This document shows, piece by piece, positions 44,601 through 56,303 of a stretch of DNA of 64,000 bases; the first letter of the stretch is position 1, and the number at the start of each line of letters is the position of its first letter. This DNA is from Eutreptiella sp. 'Long Island Sound 2002'. Taxonomy: Eukaryota; Euglenozoa; Euglenophyceae; Eutreptiales; Eutreptiaceae. Below the pieces are notes generated by a model. That model did not search any database. It was not told where the DNA came from and saw only the letters and a program-made list of their open reading frames with translations. Position numbers and translations under genes: made by a program. The DNA lies in NCBI GenBank assembly GCA_964036045.1, contig OZ038385.1, positions 35,504,101 through 35,568,100 of the forward strand, read 5' to 3'.

Positions 44601-45529
44601 ATCAGTTGGAAGGGGATCCTTATCAGTTGGAAGGGCATCCTTATCAGTTGGAAGGGGGTCCTTATCAGTTGGAAGGGCATCCTCATATGTTGGAAGGGGG
44701 TCCTTATCAGATGGAAGGGCATCCTTATCAGTTGGAAGGGCATCCTTATCAGTTGGAAGGGCATCCTTCTAAGTTGGAAGGGCATCCTAATCAGTTGCAA
44801 GGGCATCCTTATCAGTTGGAAGGGGGTCCTTATCAGGTGGAAGGGGGCCCTTATCAGTTGGAAGGGCATCCTTATCAGTTGGAAGGGCATCCTTATCAGT
44901 TGGAAGGGGGTCCTTATCGGTTGGAAGGGCATTCTTATCAGTTGGAAGGGCATCCTTATCAGTTGGAAGGTGGTCCTTATCAGTTGGAAGGGGGTACTTA
45001 TCAGTTGGAAGGGCATCCTTATCATTTGGAAGGGGGTCCTTATCAATTGGAAGGGCATCCTTATCAGTTGAAAGGGGGTCCTTATCGGTTGGAAGGGCAT
45101 CTTTATGAGTTGGAAGGGCATCCTTATCAGTTGGAAGGGGATCCTTATCAGTTGGAAGGGCATCCTTATCAGTTGGAAGGGGGTCTTTATCAGTTGGAAG
45201 GGCATCCTCATACGTTGGAAGGGGGTCCTTATCAGTTGGAAGGGCATCCTTATCAGTTGGAAGGGCATCCTTATCAGTTGGAAGGGCATCCTTATCAGTT
45301 GGAAGGGCATCCTTATCAGTTGGAAGGGCATCCTTATCAGTTGGAAGGGGATCCTTATCAGTTGGAAGGTCATCCTTATCAGTTGCAAGGGGGTCCTTAT
45401 CGGTTGGAAGGGCATCCTTATCAGTTGGAGGGGCATCCTCATCAATTGGAAGGGCATCCTTATCAGTTGGAAGGGCATCCTCATCCGTTGGAAAGGGGTC
45501 CTTATCAGTTGGAAGGGCATCCTTATTAG

Positions 45530-46579
45530 TTGGAAGGGCATCCTTATCAGTTGGAAGGTCATCCTTATCAATTCGAAGGGCATCCTTATCAGTTGCAAGG
45601 GCATCCTTATCAGTTGGAAGCCGGTCGTTATGAGTTGGAAGGGCATCCTTATCAGTTGGAAGGGCATCCTTATCAGTTGAAAGGGGGTCCTTATCGGTTG
45701 GAAGGGCATCCTTATCAGTTGGAAGGGCATCCTTATCAGTTGGAAGGGCATCCTTATGAGTTGGAAGGGCATCCTTATCAATTGGAAGGGCATCCTTATC
45801 AGTTGGAAGGGGGTCCTTATCAGTTGGAAGGGCATCCTCATACGTTGGAAGGGGGTCCTTATCAGTTGGAAGGCCATCCTTATTAGTTGGAAGGGCATCC
45901 TTATCAGTTGGAAGGACATCCTTATCAGTTGGAAGGGCATCCTTATCAGTTGGAAGGGCATCCTTATCAGTTGGAAGGGGGTCCTTATCAGTTGGAAGGG
46001 CATCCTCATCGGTTGGAAGGGGGTCCTTATCAGTTGGAAGGGCATCCTTATTAGTTGGAAGGGCATCCTTATCAGTTGGAAGGTCATCCTTATCAATTCG
46101 AAGGGCATCCTTATCAGTTGCAAGGGCATCCTTATCAGTTGGAAGCCGGTCGTTATGAGTTGGAAGGGCATCCTTATCAGTTGGAAGGGCATCCTTATCA
46201 GTTGAAAGGGGGTCCTTATCGGTTGGAAGGGCATCCTTATCAGTTGGAAGGGCATCCTTATCAGTTGGAAGGGCATCCTTATGAGTTGGAAGGGCATCCT
46301 TATCAATTGGAAGGGCATCCTTATCAGTTGGAAGGGGGTCCTTATCAGTTGGAAGGGCATCCTCATACGTTGGAAGGGGGTCCTTATCAGTTGGAAGGCC
46401 ATCCTTATTAGTTGGAAGGGCATCCTTATCAGTTGGAAGGACATCCTTATCAGTTGGAAGGGCATCCTTATCAGTTGGAAGGGCATCCTTATCAGTTGGA
46501 AGGGGGTCCTTATCAGTTGGAAGGGCATCCTCATCGGTTGGAAGGGGGTCCTTATCGGTTGGAAGGGCATCCTTATCAG
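45530..46579. repeat. Direct duplication of 525 bp (25 units) in block 3
   Basis: 45530-46054 and 46055-46579 share the same order of rare variants, such as GGAAGCCGGTCGTTATGAG and CCTCATACGTTGG. The 118-codon frames at 45530 and 46055 translate identically. An older, diverged related copy lies just upstream (about 45105-45529). Confidence 0.92.
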
Positions 46580-48447
46580 TCGGAAGGGCATCCTTATCAG
46601 TTGGAAGGGGGTCCTTATCAGTTGGAAGGGGGTCCTTATCAGTTGGAAGGGGGTCCTTATCAGATGGAAGGGCATCCTTATCAGTTGGAAGGGGGTCCTT
46701 ATCAGTTGGAAGGGCATCCTTATCGGTTGGAAAGGGGTCCTTATCGGTTGGAAGGGCATCCTTATCAGTTGGAAGGGCATCCTTATCAGTTGGAAGGGCA
46801 TCCTTATCAGTTGGAAGGGCATCCTTATCAGTTGGAAGGGCATCCTTATCAGTTGGAAGGACATCCTTATCAGTTGGAAGGACATCCTTATCATTTGGAA
46901 GGGCATCCTTATCAGTTGGAAGGGCATCCTTATCAGTTGGAAGGGCATCCTTATCAGTTGGAAGGACATCCTTATCAGTTGGAAGGACATCCTTATCATT
47001 TGGAAGGGCATCCTTATCCGTTGGAAGGGCATCCTTATCAGTTGAAAGGGGGTCCTTATCAGTTGGAAGGGCATCCTCATCAGTTGGAAGGGGGTCCTTA
47101 TCGGTTGGAAGGGCATCCTTATCAGTTGGAAGGGCATCCTTATCAGTTGGAAGGGCATCCTTATCAGGTGGAAGGGCATCCTTTTCAGTTGGAAGGACAT
47201 CCTTATCAGTGGGAAGGACATCCTTATCAGTTGAAAGGGGGTCCTTATCAGTTGGAAGGGGGTCCTTATCAGTTGGAAGGGGGTCCTTATCAGTTGGGAG
47301 GGCATCCTTATCAGTTGGAAGGGGGTCCTTATCAGTTGGAAGGGCATCCTTATCGGTTGGAAAGGGGTCCTTATCGGTTGGAAGGGCATCCTTATCAGTT
47401 GGAAGGGCATCCTTATCAGTTGGAAGGGCATCCTTATCAGTTGGAAGGGCATCCTTATCAGTTGGAAGGGCATCCTTATCAGTTGGAAGGACATCCTTAT
47501 GAGTTGGAAGGACATCCTTATCATTTGGAAGGGCATCCTTATCAGTCCGAAGGGCATCCTTATCAGTTGGAAGGGCATCCTTATCAGTTGGAAGGACATC
47601 CTTACCAGTTGGAAGGGCATCCTTATCAGTTGGAAGGACATCCTTATCAGTGGGAAGGACATCCTTATCAGTTGAAAGGGGGTCCTTATCAGTTGGAAGG
47701 GCATCCTCATCAGTTGGAAGGGGGTCCTTATCGGTTGGAAGGACATCCTTATCAGTTGGAAGGGCATCCTTATCAGTTGGAAGGGCATCCTTATCAGTTG
47801 GAAGGGCATCCTTATCAATTGGAAGGGCATCCTTTTCAGTTGGAAGGACATCCTTATCAGTTGGAAGGGCATCCTTATCAGTTGGAAGGACATCCTTATC
47901 AGTGGGAAGGACATCCTTATCAGTTGAAAGGGGGTCCTTATTAGTTGGAAGGGCATCCTGATCAGTTGGAAGGGGGTCCTTATCAGTTGGAAGGGGGTCC
48001 TTATCAGTTGGAAGGGCATCCTTATCAGTTGGAAGGGGGTCCTTATCAGTTGGAAGGGGGTCCTTATCAGTTGGAAGGGGGTCCTTATCAGTTGCAAGGG
48101 CATCCTTATCAGTTGGAAGGGGGTCCTTATCGGTTGGAAGGGGGTCCTTATCGGTTGGAAGGGCATCCTTATCAGTTGGAAGGGCATCCATATCGGTTGG
48201 AAGGGCATCCTTATCGGTTGGAAGGGCATTCTTATCAATTGGAAGGGCATCCTTATCAGTTGGAAGGACATCCTATCAGTTGGAAGGGCATCCTTATCAG
48301 TTGCAAGGGCATCCTTATCAGTTCGAAGGGCATCCTTATCAGTTGGAAGGGCATCCTTATCAGTTGGAAGGGGGTCCTTATCAATTGGAAGGGCATCCTT
48401 ATCAGTTGGAAGGACATCCTTATCAGTTGCAAGGGCATCCTTATTAG

Positions 48448-51400
48448 TTGGAAGGTGGTTCTTATCGGTTGGAAGGGCATCCTTATCAGTTGGACGGGCA
48501 TCCTTATCAGTTGGAAGGGCATCCTTATCAGTTGGAAGGGCATCCTTATTAGTTCGAAGGGCATCCTTATCAGTTGGAAGGGCATCCTTATCAGTTGGAA
48601 GGGGGTCCTTATCAATTGGAAGGGCATCCTTATCAGTTGGAAGGGCATCCTTATCAGTTGGAAGGGGGTCCTTATCGGTTGGAAGGGCATCCTTATCAGT
48701 TGGAAGGGCATCCTTATCAGTTGGAAGGGCATCCTTATCAGTTGGGAGGGCAACCTTATCAGTTGGAAGAAGGTCCTTATCAGTTGGAAGGGCATCCTTA
48801 TCACTTGGAAGGGGGTCCTTATTAGTTGGAAGGGCATCCTTATCAAATGGAAGGGCATCCTTATCGGTTGGAAGGGGATCCTTATCGGTTGGAAGGGCAT
48901 CCTTATCGGTTGGAAGGGCATCCTTATCAGTTGGAAGGGCATCCTTATCAGTTGGAAGGGCATCCTTATCAGTTGGAAGGGCATGCTTATCAGTTGGAAG
49001 GGCATCCTTGTCAGTTGGACGGGCATCCTTATCAGTTGGAAGGGCATCCTTATCGGTTGGGAGGGGGTCCTTATGAGTTGGAAGGGCATCCTTATCAGTT
49101 GGAAGGGCATCCTTATCGGTTGGAAGGGCATCCTTATCAGTTGCAAGGGCATCCTTATCAGTTGGAAGGGGATCCTTATCAGTTGGAAGGGCATCCTTAT
49201 CAATTGGAAGGGCATCCTTATTAGTTGGAAGGGCATCCTTATCCGTTGGAAGGGCATCCTTATCAGTTGGAAGGGGGCCCTTAGCAGTTGGATGGGCATC
49301 CTTATCAGTTGGAAGGGGGTCCTTATCAGTTGCAAGGGCATCCTAATCAGTTGAAAGGGGGTCCTTGTCAGTTGAAAGGAAGTCCTTATCAGTTGGAAGG
49401 GCATCCTTATCAGTTGGAAGGGGGTCCTTATCCGTTGGAAGGGCATCCTCATCAGTTGGAAGGGGGTCCTTTTCAGTTGGAAGGGCATCCTTATCAGTTG
49501 GAAGGGCATCCTTATCAGTTGGAAGGGCATCCTTCTCAGTTGGAAGGGCATCCTTATCAGTTGCAAGGGCATCCTTATCAGTTGGCAGGGGGTCCTTATC
49601 AGTTTGAAGGGGGTCCTTATCAGTTGGAAGGGCATCCTTTTCAGTTGGAAGGGGGTCCTTATCAGTTGGAAGGGCATCCTTATCAGTCAGAAGGGGGTCC
49701 TTATTGGGTGGAAGGGCATCCTTATCAGTTGGAAGGGCATCCTTATCAGTTGGAAGGGCATCCTTATCCGTTGGAAGGGCATTCTTATCAGTTGGAAGGG
49801 CATCCTTATCAGTTGCAAGGGCATCCTTATCAGTTGGAAGGGCATCCTTATCAGTTGGAAGGGCGTCCTTATCAATTGGAAGGGCATCCTTATCAGTTGG
49901 AAGGGCATCCTAATCAGTTGGAAGGGGGTCCTTATCAGTTGGAAGGGCATCCTTATCAGTTGGAAGGACATCCTTATCAGTTGGAAGGAGTTCCTTATCA
50001 GTTGGAAGGGCATCCTTATCAGTTGGAAGGGCATCCTTATCAGTTGGAAGGGCATCCTTATCAGTTGGAAGGGCGTCCTTATCGGTTGGAAGGGCGTTCT
50101 TATCGGTTGGAAGGGCATCCTTATCAGTTGGAAGGGCATCCTTATCAGTTGGAAGGGCATGCTTATCAGTTGGAAGGGCATCCTTATCAGTTGGAAGGGC
50201 ATGCTTATGAGTTAGAAGGGGGTCCTTATCAATTGGAAGGGCATCCTTATCAGTTGGAAGGGCATCCTTATCAGTTGGAAGGGCATCCTTATCAGTTGGA
50301 AGGACATCCTTATCAGTTCGAAGGACATCCTTATCAGTTGGAAGGGGGTCCTTATCAGTTGGAAGGGGGTCCTTATCAGTTGGAAGGGGGTCCTTATCAG
50401 TTGCAAGGGCATCCTTATCAGTTGGAAGGGGGTCCTTATCAGTTGGAAGGGGGTCCTTATCGGTTGGAAGGGCATCCTTATCAGTTGGAAGGGCATCCAT
50501 ATCAGTTGGAAGGGCATCCTTATCGGTTGGAAGGGCTTCCTTATCAATTGGAAGGGCATCCCTATCAGTTGGAAGGACATCCTTATCAGTTGGAAGGGCA
50601 TCCTTATTAGTTGGAAGGGCATCCTTATCAGTTCGAAGGGCATCCTTATCAGTTGGAAGGGCATCCTTATCAGTTGGAAGGGGATCCTTATCAATTGGAA
50701 GGGCATCCTTATCAGTTGCAAGCGCATCCTTACTAGTTGGAAGGTGGTTCTTATGGGTTGGAAGGGCATCCTTATCAGTTGGACGGGCATCCTTATCAGT
50801 TGGAAGGGCATCCTTATCAGTTGGAAGGGCATCCTTATCAGTTGGAAGGGCATCCTTATCAGTTGGAAGGGCATCCTTATCAGTTGGAAGGGGGTCCTTA
50901 TCAATTGGAAGGGCATCCTTATCAGTTGGAAGGGCATCCTTATCAGTTGGAAGGGGGTCCTTATCAGTTGGAAGGGCATCCTTATCAGTTGGAAGGGCAA
51001 CCTTATCAGTTGGAAAGGGGTCCTTATCAGTTGGAAGGGCATCCTTATCACTTGGAAGGGGGTCCTTATTAGTTGGAAGGGCATCCTTATCAAATGGAAG
51101 GGCATCCTTATCGGTTGGAAGGGGATCCTTATCGGTTGGAAGGGCATCCTTATCGGTTGGAAGGGCATCCTTATCAGTTGGAAGGGCATCCTTATCAGTT
51201 GGAAGGGCATCCTTATCAGTTGGAAGGGCATGCTTATCAGTTGGAAGGGCATCCTTGTCAGTTGGACGGGCATCCTTATCAGTTGGAAGGGCATCCTTAT
51301 CGGTTGGGAGGGGGTCCTTATGAGTTGGAAGGGCATCCTTATCAGTTGGAAGGGCATCCTTATCGGTTGGAAGGGCATCCTTATCAGTTGCAAGGGCATC

Positions 51401-52880
51401 CTTATCAGTTGGAAGGGGATCCTTATCAGTTGGAAGGGCATCCTTATCAATTGGAAGGGCATCCTTATTAGTTGGAAGGGCATCCTTATCCGTTGGAAGG
51501 GGGCCCTTAGCAGTTGGATGGGCATCCTTATCAGTTGGAAGGGGGTCCTTATTGGGTGGAAGGGCATCCTTATCAGTTGGAAGGGCATCCTTATCAGTTG
51601 GAAGGGCATCCTTATCCGTTGGAAGGGCATCCTTATCAGTTGGAAGGGCATCCATATCAGTTGCAAGGGCATCCCTATCAGTTGGAAGGGCATCCTTATC
51701 AGTTGGAAGGGGGTCCTTATCAATTTGAAGGGCATCCTTATCAGTTGGAAGGGCATCCTAATCAGTTGGAAGGGGGTCCTTATCAGTTGGAAGGGCATCC
51801 TTATCAGTTGGAAGGACATCCTTATCAGTTGGAAGGAGTTCCTTATCAGTTGGAAGGGCATCCTTATCAGTTGGAAGGGGGTCCTTATCAATTGGAAGGG
51901 CATCCTTATCAGTTGGAAGGGCATCCTTATCAGTTGGAAGGGCGTCCTTATCGGTTGGAAGGGCGTCCTTATCTGTTGGAAGGGCATCCTTATCAGTTGG
52001 AAGGGAATCCTTATCAGTTGGAAGGGCATCCTTATCAGTTGGAAGGGCATCCTTATCAGTTGGAAGGGCATCCTTATGAGTTAGAAGGGGGTCCTTATCA
52101 TTTGGAAGGGCATCGTTATCAGTTGGAAGGGCATCCTTATCAGTTGGAAGGGCATCCTTATCAGTTGGAAGGACATCCTTATCAGTTCGAAGGACATCCT
52201 TATCAGTTGGAAGGGGGTCCTTATCAGTTGGAAGGGGGTCCTTATCAGTTGGAAGGGGGTCCTTATCAGTTGCAAGGGCATCCTTATCAGTTGGAAGGGG
52301 GTCCTTATCAGTTGGAAGGGGGTCCTTATCGGTTGGAAGGGCATCCTTATCAGTTGGAAGGGCATCCATATCAGTTGGAAGGGCATCCTTATCGGTTGGA
52401 AGGGCATCCTTATCAATTGGAAGGGCATCCTTATCAGTTGGAAGGACATCCTTATCAGTTGGAAGGGCATCCTTATTAGTTGGAAGGGCATCCTTATCAG
52501 TTCGAAGGGCATCCTTATCAGTTGGAAGGGCATCCTTATCAGTTGGAAGGGGGTCCTTATCAATTGGAAGGGCATCCTTATCAGTTGGAGGGACATCCTT
52601 ATCAGTTGCAAGGGCATCCTTACTAGTTGGAAGGTGGTTCTTATCGGTTGGAAGGGCATCCTTATCAGTTGGACGGGCATCCTTATCAGTTGGAAGGGCA
52701 TCCTTATCAGTTGGAAGGGCATCCTTATCAGTTGGAAGGGCATCCTTATCAGTTGGAAGGGCATCCTTATCAGTTGGAAGGGGGTCCTTATCAGTTGGAA
52801 GGGCATCCTTATCAGTTGGAAGGGCAACCTTATCAGTTGGAAAGGGGTCCTTATCAGTTGGAAGGGCATCCTTATCACTT
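48448..52880. repeat. Higher-order repeat in block 3, about 1.9-2.3 kb
   Basis: The marker TTGGAAGGTGGTTCTTAT occurs at 48448, 50737 and 52627, spaced 2289 bp (109 units) and 1890 bp (90 units). The 132-codon frame at 48826-49224 is repeated exactly at 51073-51471. The LTR element interrupts the third copy. Confidence 0.88.
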
Positions 52881-53149
52881 GAGTAAGAAAAAGTGCTTTT
52901 CCATTGCTTTGGGACATACTCTAGTTGTATTAGAGATGCACTGAGCATCCATGCATTTTTATCTTAGTATTGGTCCAGCCAAAAGTGGTGAGAACACATT
53001 TTGACCTATGGAACCAAACACCCAATCAGGATATGGAGTGGACCCCTTAATCCCCTTTCAATCAGAAGTAAAACATCTTTTCCTGAGTTGACTGAGAACT
53101 GACATACCTAAGGTAGAGCCTATGAATTTATCTATGTTTTTCCATGAAT

Positions 53150-53231
53150 ACTTATCTGCCCTAGTGGTATGCACCATAGGGGGTTAGGCACCTCTTTTTG
53201 AGAGGTCCTGGGTTCAATTCCTGGTCAGCCT
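53150..53231 (+). promoter_or_regulatory. tRNA-like segment with pol III A and B boxes inside the LTR
   Basis: B box GGTTCAATTCC at 53211-53221 fits the consensus GGTTCRANNCC exactly. The A-box-like TGCCCTAGTGG at 53157-53167 is about 44 bp upstream. Between them ACCTC-TTTTTGA-GAGGT can form a 5-bp stem with a 7-base loop like an anticodon arm. CTGGG-TTCAATT-CCTGG resembles a T arm with two G-T pairs. Only one base separates the two arms and no clean acceptor stem is visible, so this is not an intact tRNA gene. It is more likely a SINE-like or regulatory tRNA relic. It is also present in the 3' LTR at 63771-63852. Confidence 0.6.
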
Positions 53232-53593
53232 AACTACGTAGGAAGATCCCAACTAAGTAGGAAGATCCCATGTGACATGGCAGTGACCTCATCGCCACAT
53301 ACCATGCCACCTCAGCACATATGGGACCCAAAACAAAGAGTGCACATCTCCTAAGATGGCACTATGGAGAGAGAGTGATCCTGAGGCAGTTTTCTAACTC
53401 TTTTCCCAAAACATTTCAGCTATCTCTGTGAATATGCATTCATTTGTATCCTGAGTTGCAGTTTCTGTGAATATCTAATCATCTTTCACTGTTTACACTG
53501 CAGCCCTTCATGCTTTGATCCTGAATTACCTTCTCCTTGCATACTATTGGCTTGGGCTATCCTGGATTGAGTTGGCTTTACTGTATTTCAACA

Positions 53594-53599
53594 AATAAA
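53594..53599 (+). terminator. Candidate polyadenylation signal AATAAA in LTR
   Basis: AATAAA in CAAATAAAAGCTTTTC, about 100 bp before the inferred LTR end, a suitable place for the R/U5 region. Confidence 0.5.
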
Positions 53600-53697
53600 A
53601 GCTTTTCATCATCCAAAACCAGCAGCACTACACCCTACAGCAACAACAAGCAGCAGGAGAAGCAAAAACACAGTGCTGAAAACACTATAAACTTTTC

Positions 53698-53713
53698 TGG
53701 TAGCAAGAGGCAG
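53698..53713 (+). other. Primer binding site, initiator-tRNA-Met type
   Basis: TGGTAGCAAGAGGCAG resembles TGGTAGCAGAGG, the complement of the 3' end of many eukaryotic initiator methionine tRNAs, with one extra A. It is the only such match between the LTR and gag. Confidence 0.6.
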
Positions 53714-53796
53714 CCTGTCTCTGTGCACCGGCAGCGACCCCGCGCCGTACAACCAGTGCTCCGAGCAGGCAAACATAAGCAGAAGGGTGGATTAAG

Positions 53797-56298
53797 ATGG
53801 ATCCAGGAAGAGTGGACGCCGAGGTGAAAACAGCGCCAGCGCCAGAGACACCGGCAAGGCCGGCGCCTGACGCTGTACCTTCCGTGGAGCCCTTACATGG
53901 GCCAATGGATACGGCGGAGGACTCCTTGGATGGCCTCCAGACGGCCTTTGGGGCCCTGTCGGTGAAGGAAATGGTCTCTCAGCCTCAGCCTGTGAAGAGG
54001 AAGAGAGGAAACGAGAGCGAGAAGGATGCTGAAGAAGGAGCAGACGAAGGAGAGGAGCAAGGGCAAGACCCGACGGATGTCCCAACCTTCGAAGGCGCAC
54101 CAAGCGCTTCTGGCCTCCATGCATCACCCTCTCCCATTACCACCACACTCCCAGCCGCCGCTACATCCACTTCCACAACCAACCAGCCTATGGCAGAGGG
54201 CACAGGCTTTACTGGCATGCCTCACTACCCCGCCTATGGCATGGGCCCACCTACCACTGCGCTCCTTGAGGCAACTACTGCCAGTGAGCCGGTGGCTTCC
54301 AGCTCTGCGCCGCGTTGGTATGCGGCTGACCATCCCCATCCACTCCACGCCACGGGAACCTACATGGAAGTTCCTGGGTATGCTCCTGGGTGTACACCTG
54401 GGTATGCACCCCTGAGTGGGTTGAGGAAAGGACCAGAGTCTCTGGGAGGCAGGAGTAGAGGATCGGGAAGATCCTCCAACAGGTCCCTGACGCGGTCGGA
54501 GATCAACGAGGTGCTCCAAGGAGCCACTTCGAAAATCGTGAGCGACCTCACGCAAGAGATCAGGGAGAAGCTGCAGCCCCTGATGATCCCGTCCCATGTG
54601 TCACCTACGACAGTGGGGATGTCACCCCACCGAGTACAGGCTAACCACCTGGCGGCAGGGTTGACGAATACCCTGGGGAGCCTGAGGAGCCGACCGATGC
54701 CGACTCCTGCAGCAGTACCAAGAAGCCCATTCGTCCCGAGGACAGCCCAGCCGCCCTACAGTCACGTGACGAACTCGACGAGGGCCGAGCTGGACCAGCT
54801 GGGGCTGACAGCCCTAAGGGCTATGGTGGACGTGGAGCCTTATGGCTCCAGTGATCTAGGCGGAGACCCCTCCGTTGATGGGCCGCCTTCGATGACTTCT
54901 TCTTCGCCATCGGATGACGAAGACCCTGAGGACCCCGAGGACTCCAAGGGTAAGAAGAAGAAGAAGAAGAAGAAGAAGACCCGACGCCCTGAAGGACGCC
55001 GAGCTCAGGAGGCGAAGGCTATTGCCACCTCCAAGATAGTGGTGAACCTGCCTGAATTCACAGGCAAGGACCTCAGCGAGTTCGCTGAGAACTTTGGCCG
55101 GTTCCTACGACTGACCGGCCAAACCCACGCGAGTGGGCGAGTGAAGTGCGACCTGCTCCTGCAGTGCTGCAAGACGAAGTACCTGGAGAAGCAGGTCAGG
55201 CAGATCGTCACCAACTCCGCCACCTTTGCCGACGTGTTGGTTGCCCTGGAGAGGCAGTACCCAACCTACGAGACCGACCTCTCCATCAGGGCCGAGATCC
55301 AGAACCTGCCCGTCCTGCCCAACAACCCTAAACCCGGCAGGGTCTCCGAGCTGTTGGCGGACCTGGACCACTGGGCTGGACGACTGACGCCCGGTTCCTA
55401 CAGCAGCGACGACCTGCTGTTTTGGTTGTGCTCCAAGCTCCCCCGTGAGCTATGGGACGAGTGCCGTCTGACGGCTGAGCGCAAGGCTAGATCCCTCCGC
55501 TACGAGGATCTATGCGTGCTGCTCCTGGAGATGGCGCTGGAGAAGGAGAGCGACCAACACCTGAACCACTACCGTCCTGGCGGTGGAGGTTCTGGAGGCA
55601 AAGGGTACCAAGGGTCCCGACCTGGGCAGGGGACTACCCCCAAACACGCCCACGCCCGCCTAATGGAGAACGTGAAGGAGCTATTCTGGTGTGATGCCAG
55701 AGATGAACAGGGCCACCTGCAGCATGCCTCCGACTGCGAGCAGCGAGACTGCTTTGTTGTCCAGGGGAAGCAGCAGGAAAAGATCACCGGTGCCAAGGTG
55801 AAGATGCCGGATCATTACCGCTGCACCATCACGTGTGCATTCTGCGGTAAGCGGAAGCACTATGAGGACGAGTGCTACCATAAGCAACGCCTATCGGCGA
55901 AGCTTAAGGGGGAAGATCCTGGCAAAAGCTCAGGCAAAGGTGGAGGCAAGGCCAAAGGCAACGACTCCGGCAAGGGCAAGTCGAAAGGACGTGGTCAAGG
56001 TGGTCAAGACAAGGGTCAAGGCGGACGAGGAGGAGGCGCTAATCGCCAGAACGACAACAAGAACAAGGACAAGAACGGAGGTAACCCCAACCCTAATCCA
56101 GGGGGGAACTCCGAGCCCTCTGGAGGGCAGTCTGGACCTACCACACGCTCACAGACGCAGGCCCAGCAAGAACAAGGAGCCAAGCGTGAGCATGAAGGTG
56201 GTGACGACGGCAACGCCAAGAAGAGAAGCCGTTTCATGAGGATGGCCCGCAAATTGCCGAACAAGGGGTTCGAGGTGACCTGTCCCGCGGAGTTCTGA
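53797..56298 (+). CDS. gag: Gag polyprotein
   Basis: 833-residue structural protein of the retrotransposon particle. The N-terminal ~380 residues are low-complexity (Pro/Ser/Thr/Glu-rich), followed by an uninterrupted lysine run at about 387-396. A capsid-like helical domain, about 409-587, begins IVVNLPEFTGKDLSEFAENF and contains LLFWLCSKLPRELWDECR. A CCHC zinc knuckle follows with C680, C683, H688 and C693 (CAFCGKRKHYEDEC), then a Gly/Lys/Asn-rich basic tail. The start at 53797 is the first ATG after the primer binding site, about 100 bp downstream. It ends TTC TGA CGG in the same frame as pol. Confidence 0.88.
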   Translation: MDPGRVDAEVKTAPAPETPARPAPDAVPSVEPLHGPMDTAEDSLDGLQTAFGALSVKEMVSQPQPVKRKRGNESEKDAEEGADEGEEQGQDPTDVPTFEGAPSASGLHASPSPITTTLPAAATSTSTTNQPMAEGTGFTGMPHYPAYGMGPPTTALLEATTASEPVASSSAPRWYAADHPHPLHATGTYMEVPGYAPGCTPGYAPLSGLRKGPESLGGRSRGSGRSSNRSLTRSEINEVLQGATSKIVSDLTQEIREKLQPLMIPSHVSPTTVGMSPHRVQANHLAAGLTNTLGSLRSRPMPTPAAVPRSPFVPRTAQPPYSHVTNSTRAELDQLGLTALRAMVDVEPYGSSDLGGDPSVDGPPSMTSSSPSDDEDPEDPEDSKGKKKKKKKKKTRRPEGRRAQEAKAIATSKIVVNLPEFTGKDLSEFAENFGRFLRLTGQTHASGRVKCDLLLQCCKTKYLEKQVRQIVTNSATFADVLVALERQYPTYETDLSIRAEIQNLPVLPNNPKPGRVSELLADLDHWAGRLTPGSYSSDDLLFWLCSKLPRELWDECRLTAERKARSLRYEDLCVLLLEMALEKESDQHLNHYRPGGGGSGGKGYQGSRPGQGTTPKHAHARLMENVKELFWCDARDEQGHLQHASDCEQRDCFVVQGKQQEKITGAKVKMPDHYRCTITCAFCGKRKHYEDECYHKQRLSAKLKGEDPGKSSGKGGGKAKGNDSGKGKSKGRGQGGQDKGQGGRGGGANRQNDNKNKDKNGGNPNPNPGGNSEPSGGQSGPTTRSQTQAQQEQGAKREHEGGDDGNAKKRSRFMRMARKLPNKGFEVTCPAEF

Positions 56299-56303
56299 CG
56301 GGG
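56296..56303 (+). promoter_or_regulatory. Candidate UGA-CGG readthrough site between gag and pol
   Basis: The gag stop TGA at 56296-56298 is followed by CGG GGA, and the same frame stays open for the whole of pol. No ATG lies between the stop and the protease active site, so pol needs readthrough (or an unusual start such as the GTG at 56329). The octamer TGACGGGG is the same as at 26032 in the LINE. Confidence 0.65.

Larger units (their letters stand above)
41661..52880. repeat. 21-bp satellite array, block 3
   Basis: Same unit and variant set as block 1, about 11.2 kb. It starts with a complete unit after GGGAAAC and is cut at 52880 by the LTR retrotransposon. Long frames on both strands (for example 43889-48271 and 44787-48191 on the minus strand) are products of the 21-bp period. 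Confidence 0.97.
52881..53697 (+). repeat. 5' LTR (about 817 bp)
   Basis: Left edge set by the start of identity with 63502 onward; right edge set by the primer binding site at 53698, so the 3' boundary is inferred. Starts GAGTAAGAAAAAG and ends near CTATAAACTTTTC, without the usual TG...CA ends. Mismatches to the 3' LTR are A/C at 53097 and A/G at 53339. Contains a tRNA-like segment, a 19-bp tandem duplication at 53232-53269 (AACTACGTAGGAAGATCCC) and AATAAA at 53594. Confidence 0.85.

Noticed and set aside
43889-48271. 1460- and 1134-codon minus-strand frames in block 3 as genes
   Set aside because: Both are pure MPFQLIR or DALPTDK heptads from the same repeat, overlapping each other in different frames, with no unique sequence.
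41661-52880. CRISPR-like array
   Set aside because: Units are contiguous without unique spacers, and the context is eukaryotic retroelements.
53150-53231. Functional tRNA-Lys(UUU) gene
   Set aside because: The loop could present UUU, but the acceptor stem is absent and the variable region is one base, so only a tRNA-like relic can be supported.
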